Below are positions 33,091-41,112 of a stretch of 64,000 bases of DNA, piece by piece. A program made the position numbers and the translations under genes. Origin of the DNA: Mycolicibacterium bacteremicum (GTDB lineage Bacteria > Actinomycetota > Actinomycetes > Mycobacteriales > Mycobacteriaceae); NCBI RefSeq assembly GCF_943913955.1, contig NZ_CALUAE010000029.1:1-64000 (forward strand), given 5' to 3'. The notes beneath the pieces are model-generated. The model was not told where the DNA came from. It made no database searches and saw only the letters and a list, made by a program, of their open reading frames with translations. The stretch's first letter is position 1; every line of letters begins with the position of its first letter.

Positions 33091-34449
33091 GTGGACCTGA
33101 ACGACCGGCTCTACCGCGCGTTGGGCCTGCCCAAGCGCATCCTGTCGCTGCGCACCATCGTCATCGTCGCCGCCCTCGGGGTGGTCGCCGTGGTCATCAC
33201 CATCGGCACCTGGGTGTGGATCGGCATCACCAACGAGCAGTACAGCCAGCTGGACCGGCGGCTCGACTCGATCAGCAGCCTCGGCGATGTCAGCACGCTG
33301 CTCTCCGACGCCATGCGAAACGACGGGGATGCCCCGGTCGTCGACCCGGATCTGGTGCGCACCGCCCGGATCGGCGGCGCCACGGTGTCGGTGCCCTCCG
33401 ATGTGGTGCTGCCGGAGTTCCCGGACGGTTTCGAGACCACCACCATCAACGGGGTCGAATACCGGGTGCGCACCTTCACCGCCGGGCAGGCCTCCATCGC
33501 GCTGGGATCCACCCTCACCGACACCGAGCGCCAGATCGACAATCAGCACCGCCGGGTGCTGCTGATCTGCGGCGGCGTGATCGGCGGCACGCTGGTGGTC
33601 GGCTGGATCATCTCCGCGGTGATGATCACCCCGTTCCGCCGGCTGGCCCAGCAGGCCCGCGCCATCAACGCCCAGTCCAACCCGGACGAGGTGAACGTGC
33701 GCGGGGTGTGGGAGGCCAGCGAGATCGGTGAGGCGGTCGAGGGCATGCTGGCCCGCATCGGTGACGAACAGCAACGCACCAAGGCCGCCCTGGAGTCGGC
33801 CCGCGACTTCGCGGCCGTGGCCTCCCATGAACTGCGCACGCCGCTGACCGCGATGCGCACCAACCTCGAGGTGCTGGCCACCCTGGACATGCCCGAGGAT
33901 CAGCGCGCCGAGGTACTCGGGGATGTCATCCGCACCCAGTCGCGCATCGAGGCCACCCTGTCGGCGCTGGAGCGGCTGGCCCAGGGCCAGCTGTCCACCT
34001 CCGATGACCACGCCCCGGTCGACCTGACCGATCTGCTGGACCGCGCCGCGCACGACGCCATGCGGGTGTACCCCGATCTGGATGTCTCGCTGGTGCCCGC
34101 GCCGACGGTGCTGATCCTGGGCCTGGCGGCCGGGCTGCGGCTGGCGGTGGACAACGCGATCGCCAACGCCGTCAAACACGGTGACGCGACCCGGGTGCAG
34201 CTCTCGGCGGTCAGTTCCCGCGAGGGCGTGGAGATCGCGGTCGACGATGACGGGTGCGGTATCCCGGAGGAGGAGCGCACCAAGGTGTTCGAGCGGTTCT
34301 CCCGCGGCTCGACGGCCTCGGCGTCGGGCTCCGGGCTGGGCCTGGCGCTGGTGGCGCAGCAGGCCGAACTGCACGGCGGCACAGCATCATTGGAGGCCAG
34401 CCCGTTGGGCGGCACCCGGCTGCTGCTACGGCTGCCCGGCCCTCACTGA
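33091..34449 (+). CDS. prrB: Sensor histidine kinase PrrB
   Basis: A 452-residue sensor kinase. TM1 is at about residues 24-48 (VIVAALGVVAVVITIGTWVW), the extracytoplasmic sensor runs to about 150, and TM2 is at about 151-173, followed by HAMP (MITPFRRLAQQARAIN). The H-box is FAAVASHELRTPLTAMRTN. The ATPase boxes are AVDNAIANAVKH (N), AVDDDGCGIPEEE (G1), VFERFSRGS (F) and GSGLGLALVAQQ (G2). It matches PrrB of M. tuberculosis, which phosphorylates PrrA. The gene starts at GTG 33091, 14 nt after prrA, in the same operon. Its 3' end overlaps the convergent micro-ORF by 7 nt. Confidence 0.96.
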   Translation: MDLNDRLYRALGLPKRILSLRTIVIVAALGVVAVVITIGTWVWIGITNEQYSQLDRRLDSISSLGDVSTLLSDAMRNDGDAPVVDPDLVRTARIGGATVSVPSDVVLPEFPDGFETTTINGVEYRVRTFTAGQASIALGSTLTDTERQIDNQHRRVLLICGGVIGGTLVVGWIISAVMITPFRRLAQQARAINAQSNPDEVNVRGVWEASEIGEAVEGMLARIGDEQQRTKAALESARDFAAVASHELRTPLTAMRTNLEVLATLDMPEDQRAEVLGDVIRTQSRIEATLSALERLAQGQLSTSDDHAPVDLTDLLDRAAHDAMRVYPDLDVSLVPAPTVLILGLAAGLRLAVDNAIANAVKHGDATRVQLSAVSSREGVEIAVDDDGCGIPEEERTKVFERFSRGSTASASGSGLGLALVAQQAELHGGTASLEASPLGGTRLLLRLPGPH

Positions 34450-34526
34450 CGCCGGCGGCGCAGACTGAACGCCAGCGTGCACACCACGCCGGCCAGAAAA
34501 GACACCGCCAGCAGGGTGGAACTCAC
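34443..34526 (-). CDS. Micro-ORF, single-helix membrane peptide at the arfC position
   Basis: A 27-residue peptide, VSSTLLAVSFLAGVVCTLAF then SLRRRRQ: one hydrophobic helix followed by four arginines, consistent with an N-out/C-in membrane anchor. GTG 34524-34526 overlaps the stop of the arfB-like gene (GTGA), the usual coupling pattern of this genome. In M. tuberculosis the third arf gene (Rv0901, arfC) encodes about 175 residues starting with a similar single helix. Here only the anchor length remains, so the gene could be a degenerated arfC or an unrelated micro-protein. Its end overlaps prrB by 7 nt. Confidence 0.5.
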   Translation of the reverse strand: MSSTLLAVSFLAGVVCTLAFSLRRRRQ

Positions 34527-34645
34527 GACGGGTCCCCCTCGTCGGCCGGACGTGGCTTGACGGTGAGCACCAGCACCACCCAGGTCAGCGCCGAGCCCAG
34601 CACGAAGGCGACCAGATAGCCGAACCACTGCATGATGAAGTCCAC
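34523..34645 (-). CDS. arfB: ArfB-like small membrane protein
   Basis: A 40-residue single-helix membrane protein that begins VDFIMQWFGYLVAFVLGSAL and ends LTVKPRPADEGDPS. Rv0900 (ArfB, about 50 residues) as recalled starts MDFVIQWSCYLLAFLGGSA, and the match extends through the helix to the charged tail. GTG 34643-34645 lies 10 nt after arfA and ends in a GTGA overlap with the next micro-ORF. In M. tuberculosis arfABC promotes ammonia release and growth at acid pH. The protein is about ten residues shorter than the homologue. Confidence 0.78.
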   Translation of the reverse strand: MDFIMQWFGYLVAFVLGSALTWVVLVLTVKPRPADEGDPS

Positions 34646-34655
34646 GGGAGCCCCT

Positions 34656-35222
34656 TCAGCCCGGTGCCGGTGGGGCGACGGGCGGCGGTGAGAACACGGC
34701 GATGTCGTTGGACACCGTGAGGTCGGGCCAGGCGGCGCGGGCCGCATCCTCCAGCTGCACCTTCTGGTCATCGGATTGCGCCGTGCCGAACAGTGTGATG
34801 TGGGCGCCGTCGATGCTGAACCCGAAGTCCGACAACGGCGCACCGGCGGCCAGCACCCCGTCGAACCGGGTGAGATCGGCCGCCGTCACCCCGGTGATGG
34901 GGGTCAGCATGTTCAGCACCGTGGTGCCCGGCAGATTGTTGCGGGCCAGGTCCATGGCAAAGGCCACCGATGCCGGGTCGGGCAGCTGACCGGACAGGAT
35001 CACGTCATCGTCCTTGCGTCGCAACGAGAACGGCGCCACCATCGCATCCGCCCTGGCGGACTCGGTGGGGGTCGCCGGGACGGTCGTGCGCGGCAGCGCG
35101 GCATCCGCCGGTTCGGCGCCCGACCATCCGATGAGGCCGATGGCCAGCGGCACCGTGATCAGTGCCGCCAGCCAACCCGCGCCCGGCGGACGCCGGTACC
35201 AACGCGCCGCCGGTGCCGACAT
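34656..35222 (-). CDS. arfA: ArfA/OmpATb-like protein lacking the OmpA domain
   Basis: A 188-residue protein that follows M. tuberculosis OmpATb (ArfA, Rv0899, 326 residues) from its N-terminus. A cytosolic stretch with RWYRRPPGAGWL leads into one transmembrane helix (about 15-35, LAALITVPLAIGLIGW), then two BON-like repeats at about 60-175 with DFGFSIDGAHITLFGTAQSD and AWPDLTVSNDIAVF. It stops in a proline run, PPPVAPPAPG, precisely where OmpATb would continue into the OmpA peptidoglycan-binding domain. arfB begins 10 nt later, so no remnant of that domain exists. The GTG/ATG-coupled downstream genes confirm it as arfA. It follows an FKBP gene by 8 nt. Confidence 0.85.
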   Translation of the reverse strand: MSAPAARWYRRPPGAGWLAALITVPLAIGLIGWSGAEPADAALPRTTVPATPTESARADAMVAPFSLRRKDDDVILSGQLPDPASVAFAMDLARNNLPGTTVLNMLTPITGVTAADLTRFDGVLAAGAPLSDFGFSIDGAHITLFGTAQSDDQKVQLEDAARAAWPDLTVSNDIAVFSPPPVAPPAPG

Positions 35223-35230
35223 GCCAGTGC

Positions 35231-35593
35231 TCAGCGAGCGCCGAGCAGGTCGATGACGAAAATGAGCGTCTTGCCCGAGAGCCGGTGTCCGCCACCGGCG
35301 GGGCCGTAGGCCTGCTCCGGCGGGATGGTGAGCTTGCGCCGGCCGCCGACCTTCATGCCGGGGATGCCGTCCTGCCAGCCCTGGATCAGGCCGCGCAGCG
35401 GGAATTCGATGGATTCACCGCGGTTCCAGGAGCTGTCGAACTCTTCTCCGGTGTCGTACTCGACGCCCACGTAGTGCACCTCGACGGTGCCGCCGGGCAC
35501 CGCTTCGGCGCCGTCACCGACGGTGATGTCTTCGATGGCCAGCTCGGTGGGGGCGGGGCCGTCGGGAAATTCGATCTCAGGTTTCGTTGCCAC
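35231..35593 (-). CDS. FKBP-type peptidyl-prolyl cis-trans isomerase
   Basis: A 120-residue single-domain FKBP, cytosolic, with no signal peptide. Family residues are visible: VHYVGVEYDTGEEFDSSWNR, FPLRGLIQGWQDGIPGMKVG (GVIQGWxxGxxGMxxG), RRKLTIPPEQAYG and LIFVIDLLG. It speeds rotation of prolyl bonds in folding proteins; the FK506-pocket aromatic residues (Tyr, Phe, Trp) are present. The GTG at 35591-35593 is the start. It is first in the minus-strand run FKBP-arfA-arfB, with 8 nt to arfA, so it may assist folding of envelope proteins made by the operon. It is divergent from the FAD oxidoreductase gene. Confidence 0.94.
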   Translation of the reverse strand: MATKPEIEFPDGPAPTELAIEDITVGDGAEAVPGGTVEVHYVGVEYDTGEEFDSSWNRGESIEFPLRGLIQGWQDGIPGMKVGGRRKLTIPPEQAYGPAGGGHRLSGKTLIFVIDLLGAR

Positions 35594-35625
35594 GATTCAC
35601 AACCGTAGTCGGGCAGACTGGTTTT

Positions 35626-37194
35626 GTGGCCTCGGAAACGGACACAGATCCCGACATCGTCATCGTCGGCGGCGGACACAACGCGTTGGTGGCGGCCGGA
35701 TACCTGGCCCGGGCCGGCCGGCGGGTGCGGTTGTTGGAGCGACTCGACCACGTCGGCGGCGCCGCGGTGTCCGCACACGCCTTCGACGGTGTCGACGCCC
35801 GGCTGTCGCGCTACTCCTACCTGGTGAGCCTGCTGCCGCGACGCATCATCGATGACCTGGGCGCCCGGCTGCGGCTGGTGCGCCGGCGCCAGTCGTCCTA
35901 CACCCCGGACCCGGCCACCGGCGGTGCGACCGGGCTGCTGATCGGCCGGGAGAACACGTTCGGCGCGGTCGGCGCCGCCGCCGACGAGGCCGGCTACGGC
36001 GAGTTCTACCGGCGGACCCGCCTGGTCACCGCTGCGCTGTGGCCGACGCTGCTCTCCCCGCTGCCGACACGCACCGCCGCGCGCGCACGGGTGCTGGCCG
36101 GCGGTGACCCGGCGGCCGCGGCAACCTGGCACGCGCTGATCGAACAACCCGCCGCCGAGGCCATCGGTGCGGCGGTGCGCAGCGATCTGGTGCGCGGTGT
36201 GATGGCCACCGATGCATTGATCGGCACCTTCGCCGCCACCGACGATCCGTCGCTGATCCAGAACATCTGCCTGCTGTATCACCTGCTCGGCGGCGGCACC
36301 GGCGACTGGGACGTCCCGGTCGGCGGGATGGGCGCGGTCACCGGCGCGCTGGCCGCCGCGGCCGCCGGCCACGGGGCCGAGATCATCACCGGCGCCGAGG
36401 TGTACGCCATCACCCCGGACGGTGAGGTGCGTTACCGCACAGGTGATGTCGAGCATGTGGTGCACGGGCGCCACGTGCTGGCCGGGGTGACCCCGGCAGT
36501 GCTGGCCAGGCTGCTGGGCGAGCCGGAACCGGCGGTGGCGCCCGGCTCCCAGATCAAGGTGAATCTGATGCTCACCCGGCTGCCACGACTGCGCGATACG
36601 CAGGTCACGCCGGAACAGGCCTTCGGGGGCACCTTCCACATCAACGAGACGCTGCACCAGTTGGACTCGGCGTACGCCGCGGCGGCCGCCGGGGCACTGC
36701 CCGAACCGTTGCCCTGCGAGATCTACTGTCATTCGCTGACCGATCCGAGCATCCTGTCCGAACCGCTGCGCCGGTCGGGTGCGCACACCCTGACCGTGTT
36801 CGGTCTGCACACCCCGCACCGGCTGCTGGCCGGGACGGATCCCGACACCGCCCGGCTCCGGTTGGCCGCGGCGGCCCTGCATTCACTGAACACCGTGCTG
36901 GCCGAGCCGATTCAGGATGTGGTGATGGTCGACCGGCACGGCCGGCCCTGCGTGGAGGCCAAGACCACCGCCGATCTGGAGGACGCGCTGGGCATGACGG
37001 CCGGCAACATCTTCCACGGCGCCCTGCGCTGGCCGTTCGCCGAGGACGGTGAAGACCTCGACACCCCGGCCAGACGCTGGGGTGTGGCCACCGACCACGA
37101 ACGGATCCTGTTGTGCGGGTCGGGAACCCGCCGTGGAGGCGCGGTGTCGGGGATCGGCGGCCACAACGCGGCCATGGCGGTGCTGGAGAGCTAG
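35626..37194 (+). CDS. FAD-dependent oxidoreductase, CrtI/phytoene-desaturase-like (Rv0897c-like)
   Basis: A 522-residue flavoprotein. The dinucleotide fold is at the N-terminus, DIVIVGGGHNALVAAGYLAR and RVRLLERLDHVGGAAVSAHA, with the GG-doublet for FAD. The middle region has WDVPVGGMGAVTGALAAAAA and GAEIITGAEVYAI, as in CrtI-type desaturases/isomerases (PYROXD2-like). The C-terminal FAD motif is LLCGSGTRRGGAVSGIGGHN. It is located between the arf locus and gltA2, the same place as Rv0897c of M. tuberculosis. The GTG at 35626 is chosen for the canonical N-terminus. The substrate is unknown. The 3' end overlaps the convergent MarR gene by 4 nt. Confidence 0.93.
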   Translation: MASETDTDPDIVIVGGGHNALVAAGYLARAGRRVRLLERLDHVGGAAVSAHAFDGVDARLSRYSYLVSLLPRRIIDDLGARLRLVRRRQSSYTPDPATGGATGLLIGRENTFGAVGAAADEAGYGEFYRRTRLVTAALWPTLLSPLPTRTAARARVLAGGDPAAAATWHALIEQPAAEAIGAAVRSDLVRGVMATDALIGTFAATDDPSLIQNICLLYHLLGGGTGDWDVPVGGMGAVTGALAAAAAGHGAEIITGAEVYAITPDGEVRYRTGDVEHVVHGRHVLAGVTPAVLARLLGEPEPAVAPGSQIKVNLMLTRLPRLRDTQVTPEQAFGGTFHINETLHQLDSAYAAAAAGALPEPLPCEIYCHSLTDPSILSEPLRRSGAHTLTVFGLHTPHRLLAGTDPDTARLRLAAAALHSLNTVLAEPIQDVVMVDRHGRPCVEAKTTADLEDALGMTAGNIFHGALRWPFAEDGEDLDTPARRWGVATDHERILLCGSGTRRGGAVSGIGGHNAAMAVLES

Positions 37195-37610
37195 TCCCCG
37201 CGCATCCGGTGCAGGATCTGCTGCAGCGCACGCAGATCCGTGTCGGCGAGGGCGCGCATCGATTCCGGCGCCGGATCCTTGACGCTGTCGATGACGGCCA
37301 GCAGGTCCCGCCCGGCCGGGGTCAGCGAGACGGTCTTGGACCGCCGGTTGGCGGGATCGGTCTCGCGGATCACCAGGCCGCGCTCGGCCAGGTCGTTGAC
37401 GGCCACCGTCGCGGCGGGGGCGTCGATGGTGGCCGCCTCGGCGATCTCCTTGACCGACAGCGGTTTTCTGGCCAGCCGGGTGAGGATGCGCACCCGGCTG
37501 AACGGCAACCCGGTCCGCTCGACCACCGCACGCTTCCAGCTGTCGTGGTTGTTGATCACCACCGAGGCCATCAGCCGCCATACATCGTCGGCGAGCGCGT
37601 CATCAGGCAT
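37191..37610 (-). CDS. MarR family transcriptional regulator
   Basis: A 139-residue MarR-type winged-helix repressor: dimerisation helix near the start (VWRLMASVVINNHDSWKRAV), recognition region KPLSVKEIAEAATIDAPAAT followed by VNDLAERGLVIRETDPANRR (wing with DxRR-like turn), and a C-terminal helix pair. It lies downstream of the MFS efflux gene, with an 8-nt overlap, on the same strand. MarR proteins usually bind palindromes near their own operon promoter; the perfect palindrome at 39032-39053 over the efflux start is the obvious site. The ligand would be an efflux substrate or a phenolic compound. Confidence 0.92.
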   Translation of the reverse strand: MPDDALADDVWRLMASVVINNHDSWKRAVVERTGLPFSRVRILTRLARKPLSVKEIAEAATIDAPAATVAVNDLAERGLVIRETDPANRRSKTVSLTPAGRDLLAVIDSVKDPAPESMRALADTDLRALQQILHRMRGD

Positions 37611-39045
37611 CGGCGTGCGCCTTCGGTCCCTCGATCAGCGGGGCCAGCCGGCGGGCGGATTCCATCGCCCGCGGCGAGGTCGACACCTGACCCAGCACCA
37701 CGATCACCACGCCCAGCGCGACGCACGTCAACCACAGCGGGCGGGCCGACGCCGCGAAGTCAGCGGTCCCCGCCAGCGCCGCACCGGCGATCGAACCGCA
37801 CAGCGCCACACCGATACTGACGCCGATCTGGCGGCTGGTGCTGGTCACCGCCGACGCCGCACCGGCCCGGTCCAGCGGCATACCGCTGACCGCAGCGTTG
37901 GTGATCGGCGCGTTCACCATCGAGAAGCCGATACCGAACACCGCGAACACCACCATCAGCGTCCACACCGGGGCGTTCTCGGGCAGCAGCGCCAACACGC
38001 CGGCCGCCGCCACGATCATCGTCCCGGAGATCAGCAACGACGGCCGCGCGCCGTAGCGCCCGACCATGCGTCCCGACAGCGGCGAGAAGATCAGCGCGCC
38101 GACCGCGATCGGCAGATAGATCAGGCCGGTCTGCACGGCCGAATAGCCGCGGGCGCCTTGTAGATACAGCGACATCATGAACAGCAGCGCACCCCACGAG
38201 GCGAACGCGCAGATGGCGATCACGGTCGCCGAGGCGAACGGCACACTGCGGAAGAAGCGCAGATCGATGAACGGGTCCGCGCGCCGGGATTCGAAGCGCA
38301 GGAAAGCCGCGAACGCCAGCACGGCGACCACCGCGGCGGTGATGACGCGCGGATGATCCCAGCCCAGCGCGGGGCCCTCGATGAGCGCGAACACCGTGCC
38401 GAACAGGAAGAGCACGGCCAACAGCTGACCGACGGGATCGACGTTGCGCATGGTCTCCGACCGGGTTTCGGGCACGAAGACCGCGGTCAGCACGATCGCG
38501 GCCAGACAGATCGGCAGGTTGATCCAGAACACGGCACGCCAGCTGATCAGGTGGATGAGCAAGCCGCCGACGGTGGGCCCGAGCGCCATCGAGATGCCGA
38601 CGACCGCGCCCCAGATCCCGATGGCCCTGGCACGTTCGACGGGTCCGGTGAACACCTGCGAGATGATCGACAGCGCCACCGGGTTGAGCATCGAGCCGCC
38701 GATGGCCTGGACGAAGCGGGCGGCGATCAGCGCGTCGATACCCGGCGCCAGGCTGCACAGCAGTGACCCCACCGCGAACACGGTCAGCCCGATCTGGAAC
38801 ACCCGGCGGCGGCCGAACCGGTCCCCCATCGCCCCGGACAGCATCAGCAGCGACGCCAACACCAGGGTGTAGATGTCGATGACCCACTGCAGCTGGGACG
38901 CGGTGGCGCCGAGGTCGGTGCGCACCGACGGGATGGCGACGTTGACGATGGTGGCGTCCATCGACACGATCAGCAGACTCAGGCAACAGGACGCAAGGAC
39001 GATGGCCTTCCGCCGTGGCGTCAGCGTGCTGATAGTTGTGTTCAC
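37603..39045 (-). CDS. MFS drug:H+ antiporter, DHA2 (EmrB/QacA) family
   Basis: A 480-residue transporter with 14 predicted helices. Signature segments include IVSMDATIVNVAIPSVRTDL in helix 1, LLMLSGAMGDRFGRRRVFQIG (motif A) and SQVFTGPVERARAIGIWGAV with VVGISMALGPTVGGLLIHLI, the antiporter motif C of drug exporters. Such proteins expel drugs or dyes across the inner membrane. The start is the GTG at 39043-39045, inside a 22-bp perfect palindrome, so repressor binding there would block transcription and initiation. It is transcribed with the MarR gene. A paralogous signal at residues 430-450 is ordinary for the family. Confidence 0.94.
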   Translation of the reverse strand: MNTTISTLTPRRKAIVLASCCLSLLIVSMDATIVNVAIPSVRTDLGATASQLQWVIDIYTLVLASLLMLSGAMGDRFGRRRVFQIGLTVFAVGSLLCSLAPGIDALIAARFVQAIGGSMLNPVALSIISQVFTGPVERARAIGIWGAVVGISMALGPTVGGLLIHLISWRAVFWINLPICLAAIVLTAVFVPETRSETMRNVDPVGQLLAVLFLFGTVFALIEGPALGWDHPRVITAAVVAVLAFAAFLRFESRRADPFIDLRFFRSVPFASATVIAICAFASWGALLFMMSLYLQGARGYSAVQTGLIYLPIAVGALIFSPLSGRMVGRYGARPSLLISGTMIVAAAGVLALLPENAPVWTLMVVFAVFGIGFSMVNAPITNAAVSGMPLDRAGAASAVTSTSRQIGVSIGVALCGSIAGAALAGTADFAASARPLWLTCVALGVVIVVLGQVSTSPRAMESARRLAPLIEGPKAHADA

Positions 39046-39053
39046 ACAACTAT
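39032..39053. promoter_or_regulatory. Perfect 22-bp palindrome over the MFS start, probable MarR operator
   Basis: Arms ATAGTTGTG (39032-39040) and CACAACTAT (39045-39053) are exactly complementary around a 4-nt spacer. A second dyad, CAACTGTTG, lies at 39064-39072, and the element AGTTGT occurs three times within 40 nt. The layout fits a MarR dimer site with an auxiliary half-site. Confidence 0.75.
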
Positions 39054-39082
39054 TGTGGAACTACAACTGTTGCAGATGCAAG

Positions 39083-40384
39083 TCAGCGGCCGCCGAGGTC
39101 GACGTAGTCGCGCTCGTTGTAACCGGTGTAGATCTGGCGCGGACGGCCGATCTTGCCCGGCTCGGAATGCATCTCACGCCAGTGCGCGATCCAGCCCGGC
39201 AGCCGGCCGAGGGCGAACAGCACGGTGAACATGCGGGTCGGGAAGCCCATCGCCCGGTAGATCACGCCGGTGTAGTAGTCGACGTTCGGGTAGAGCTTGC
39301 GCTCGACGAAGAAGTCGTCGGTCAGCGCGATCTCCTCGAGCTCCTTGGCGATGTCCAGCAGCGGATCGTCGACACCGAGCTTGCCCAGGATCTTGTCGGC
39401 CTGCTCCTTGACGATGCGGGCGCGCGGATCGTAGTTCTTGTACACGCGGTGCCCGAAGCCCATGAGCTTCACGCCGTCCTCGCGGTTCTTGACCTTCTTC
39501 ACGAAGGTCTGCACATCGTCGCCGCCGTCGTGGATCTTGGTCAGCATCTCCAGCACGGCCTGGTTGGCGCCACCGTGCAGCGGGCCCCACAAAGCGTTGA
39601 TGCCACCGGAGATCGAGGTGAACAGGTTGGCCTGCGAGGAGCCCACCAGGCGCACCGTCGAGGTCGAGCAGTTCTGCTCGTGATCGGCGTGCAGGATCAG
39701 CAGCATGTCGAGGGCCCGGACGATCTCGGGATCCACCTCGTACGGCTCGGCCGGGAAGCCGAACGTCATCCGCAGGAAGTTCTCCACCAGCGTCAGCGAG
39801 TTGTCCGGGTACAGGAAGGGCTGGCCCTCGGACTTCTTGTAGGCATACGCCGCGATCGTCGGCAGCTTGGCCAGCAGCCGGATCGTCGACAGCTCGACCT
39901 GCTTCTTGTCCAGGGGATCCAGCGAGTCCTGGTAGTAGGCGCTCAGCGCGTTGACCGCCGAGCTCAGCACGGGCATCGGGTGCGCATTGCGCGGGAAGCC
40001 GTCGAAGAAACGCTTGAGATCCTCGTGCAACAGAGTGTGCCGCTGGATCTGGTTGGTGAACACTTCGAGCTGCTCGGTGGTCGGCAGCTCCCCGTAGATC
40101 AGCAGGTAGCTGACCTCGATGAAGGTCGACTTCTCGGCGAGCTGCTCGATCGGGTAGCCCCGGTAGCGCAGGATGCCGGCATCACCGTCGATGTAGGTGA
40201 TCGCACTCTTGGTCGACGAGGTGTTGACGAACCCGCCGTCGAACGTCGTGTAGCCGGTCTTGGCGAGCAGCGGTCCGAGCGCGATGCCGTCGGAGCCCTC
40301 CGTGGCCTTGACGATGTCGAGGTCGATCTGACCGCCCGGATACGACAGCGTTGCTGTCTCGTCAGGGCTGGAGTTGTCGGCCAC
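39083..40384 (-). CDS. gltA2: Citrate synthase GltA2
   Basis: A 433-residue type II (hexamer-type) citrate synthase that condenses oxaloacetate and acetyl-CoA at the entry of the TCA cycle. Catalytic signatures are LHADHEQNCSTSTVRLVGSS, GPLHGGANQAVLEML, MGFGHRVYKNYDPRARI and the Asp region FFVERKLYPNVDYYTG. It matches Rv0896, 431 residues. The GTG at 40382-40384 follows an AGGGG ribosome site. The gene is monocistronic, flanked by 37 nt to the MFS operon (convergently no; same strand) and 56 nt to the TetR pair, in which I see no further motif. Confidence 0.97.
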   Translation of the reverse strand: MADNSSPDETATLSYPGGQIDLDIVKATEGSDGIALGPLLAKTGYTTFDGGFVNTSSTKSAITYIDGDAGILRYRGYPIEQLAEKSTFIEVSYLLIYGELPTTEQLEVFTNQIQRHTLLHEDLKRFFDGFPRNAHPMPVLSSAVNALSAYYQDSLDPLDKKQVELSTIRLLAKLPTIAAYAYKKSEGQPFLYPDNSLTLVENFLRMTFGFPAEPYEVDPEIVRALDMLLILHADHEQNCSTSTVRLVGSSQANLFTSISGGINALWGPLHGGANQAVLEMLTKIHDGGDDVQTFVKKVKNREDGVKLMGFGHRVYKNYDPRARIVKEQADKILGKLGVDDPLLDIAKELEEIALTDDFFVERKLYPNVDYYTGVIYRAMGFPTRMFTVLFALGRLPGWIAHWREMHSEPGKIGRPRQIYTGYNERDYVDLGGR

Positions 40385-40440
40385 TTGAACCCCTTCTGTG
40401 GTCTGGGCTGCGCGTCACTACTGGACGGTAGTCGCTTACG

Positions 40441-41112
40441 TTACGTCCCGCCTGCGGGGGGTTCGCCCTCGGGTGCCCCGGTCGTCCACGGCTGCCAGGT
40501 ACGGACCAGCTGGTCATAGGCCGCCTGGATGCGGGCGGCGATGATCTCCGGCTCGATCGGCGGGTAGCCGGGTGTGCCGAGACCGTAGCAAGCTGTGTTC
40601 ATCACCACAGTCCAGGTCTCCAGGACCAGGTAGACGGCGTCGTGGTCGGTCGACAGGCCCATCCGCCGCGCCACCGCACGCACGGTCGGGAACCGGTCCT
40701 TCTGGTCCCGGAACGGGATGGCCGTCACGCCCAGGCTCGCCGAGGAGTTGACGATCTGGATCAGTGCCGCCATCCGCTTGAAGATCGCGGTCTCGCTGCC
40801 GTCCGGTGCGGGCTGCAACGCGACCAGGTGCGCCCGCAGCATCGCCTCGTACTCGGTGATGTCGCGCGGCAGCTTCTCCAGCTCGTCCGCGACATAGGCG
40901 GCGGTGTCCTCGACGATGGCGATGACGACGGCGTCCTTGGTCGGGAAGTACCGGCTGAATGTCCGCGGGGACACCTCGGCCGCCGCCGCGATCTGTTCGA
41001 CAGTGGTGTTGTCGTAGCCCTGTCGCTGACACAACTCGGCCGCGGTGGAGATCAGGTTGGCGCGGGTGCGCAGCTTCTTGCGCTCCCGCAGCCCCTCCGG
41101 CTGCTCAGACAT
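40441..41112 (-). CDS. TetR family regulator, second of a tandem pair
   Basis: A 223-residue TetR-type repressor. The N-terminal helix-turn-helix starts GLRERKKLRTRANLISTAAE and runs through NTTVEQIAAAAEVSPRTFSRYFPTKD. The ligand-binding C-terminal domain has no recognisable binding motif. The ATG at 41110-41112 lies inside the preceding TetR gene (8-nt overlap), so the two are translated together. The two share GLRERKKLRTR and SPRTxSRYFxTK almost exactly, which marks a local duplication. Heterodimer formation or divided ligand ranges are possible. No obvious target gene lies in the operon; gltA2 is 56 nt downstream on the same strand. Confidence 0.92.
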   Translation of the reverse strand: MSEQPEGLRERKKLRTRANLISTAAELCQRQGYDNTTVEQIAAAAEVSPRTFSRYFPTKDAVVIAIVEDTAAYVADELEKLPRDITEYEAMLRAHLVALQPAPDGSETAIFKRMAALIQIVNSSASLGVTAIPFRDQKDRFPTVRAVARRMGLSTDHDAVYLVLETWTVVMNTACYGLGTPGYPPIEPEIIAARIQAAYDQLVRTWQPWTTGAPEGEPPAGGT

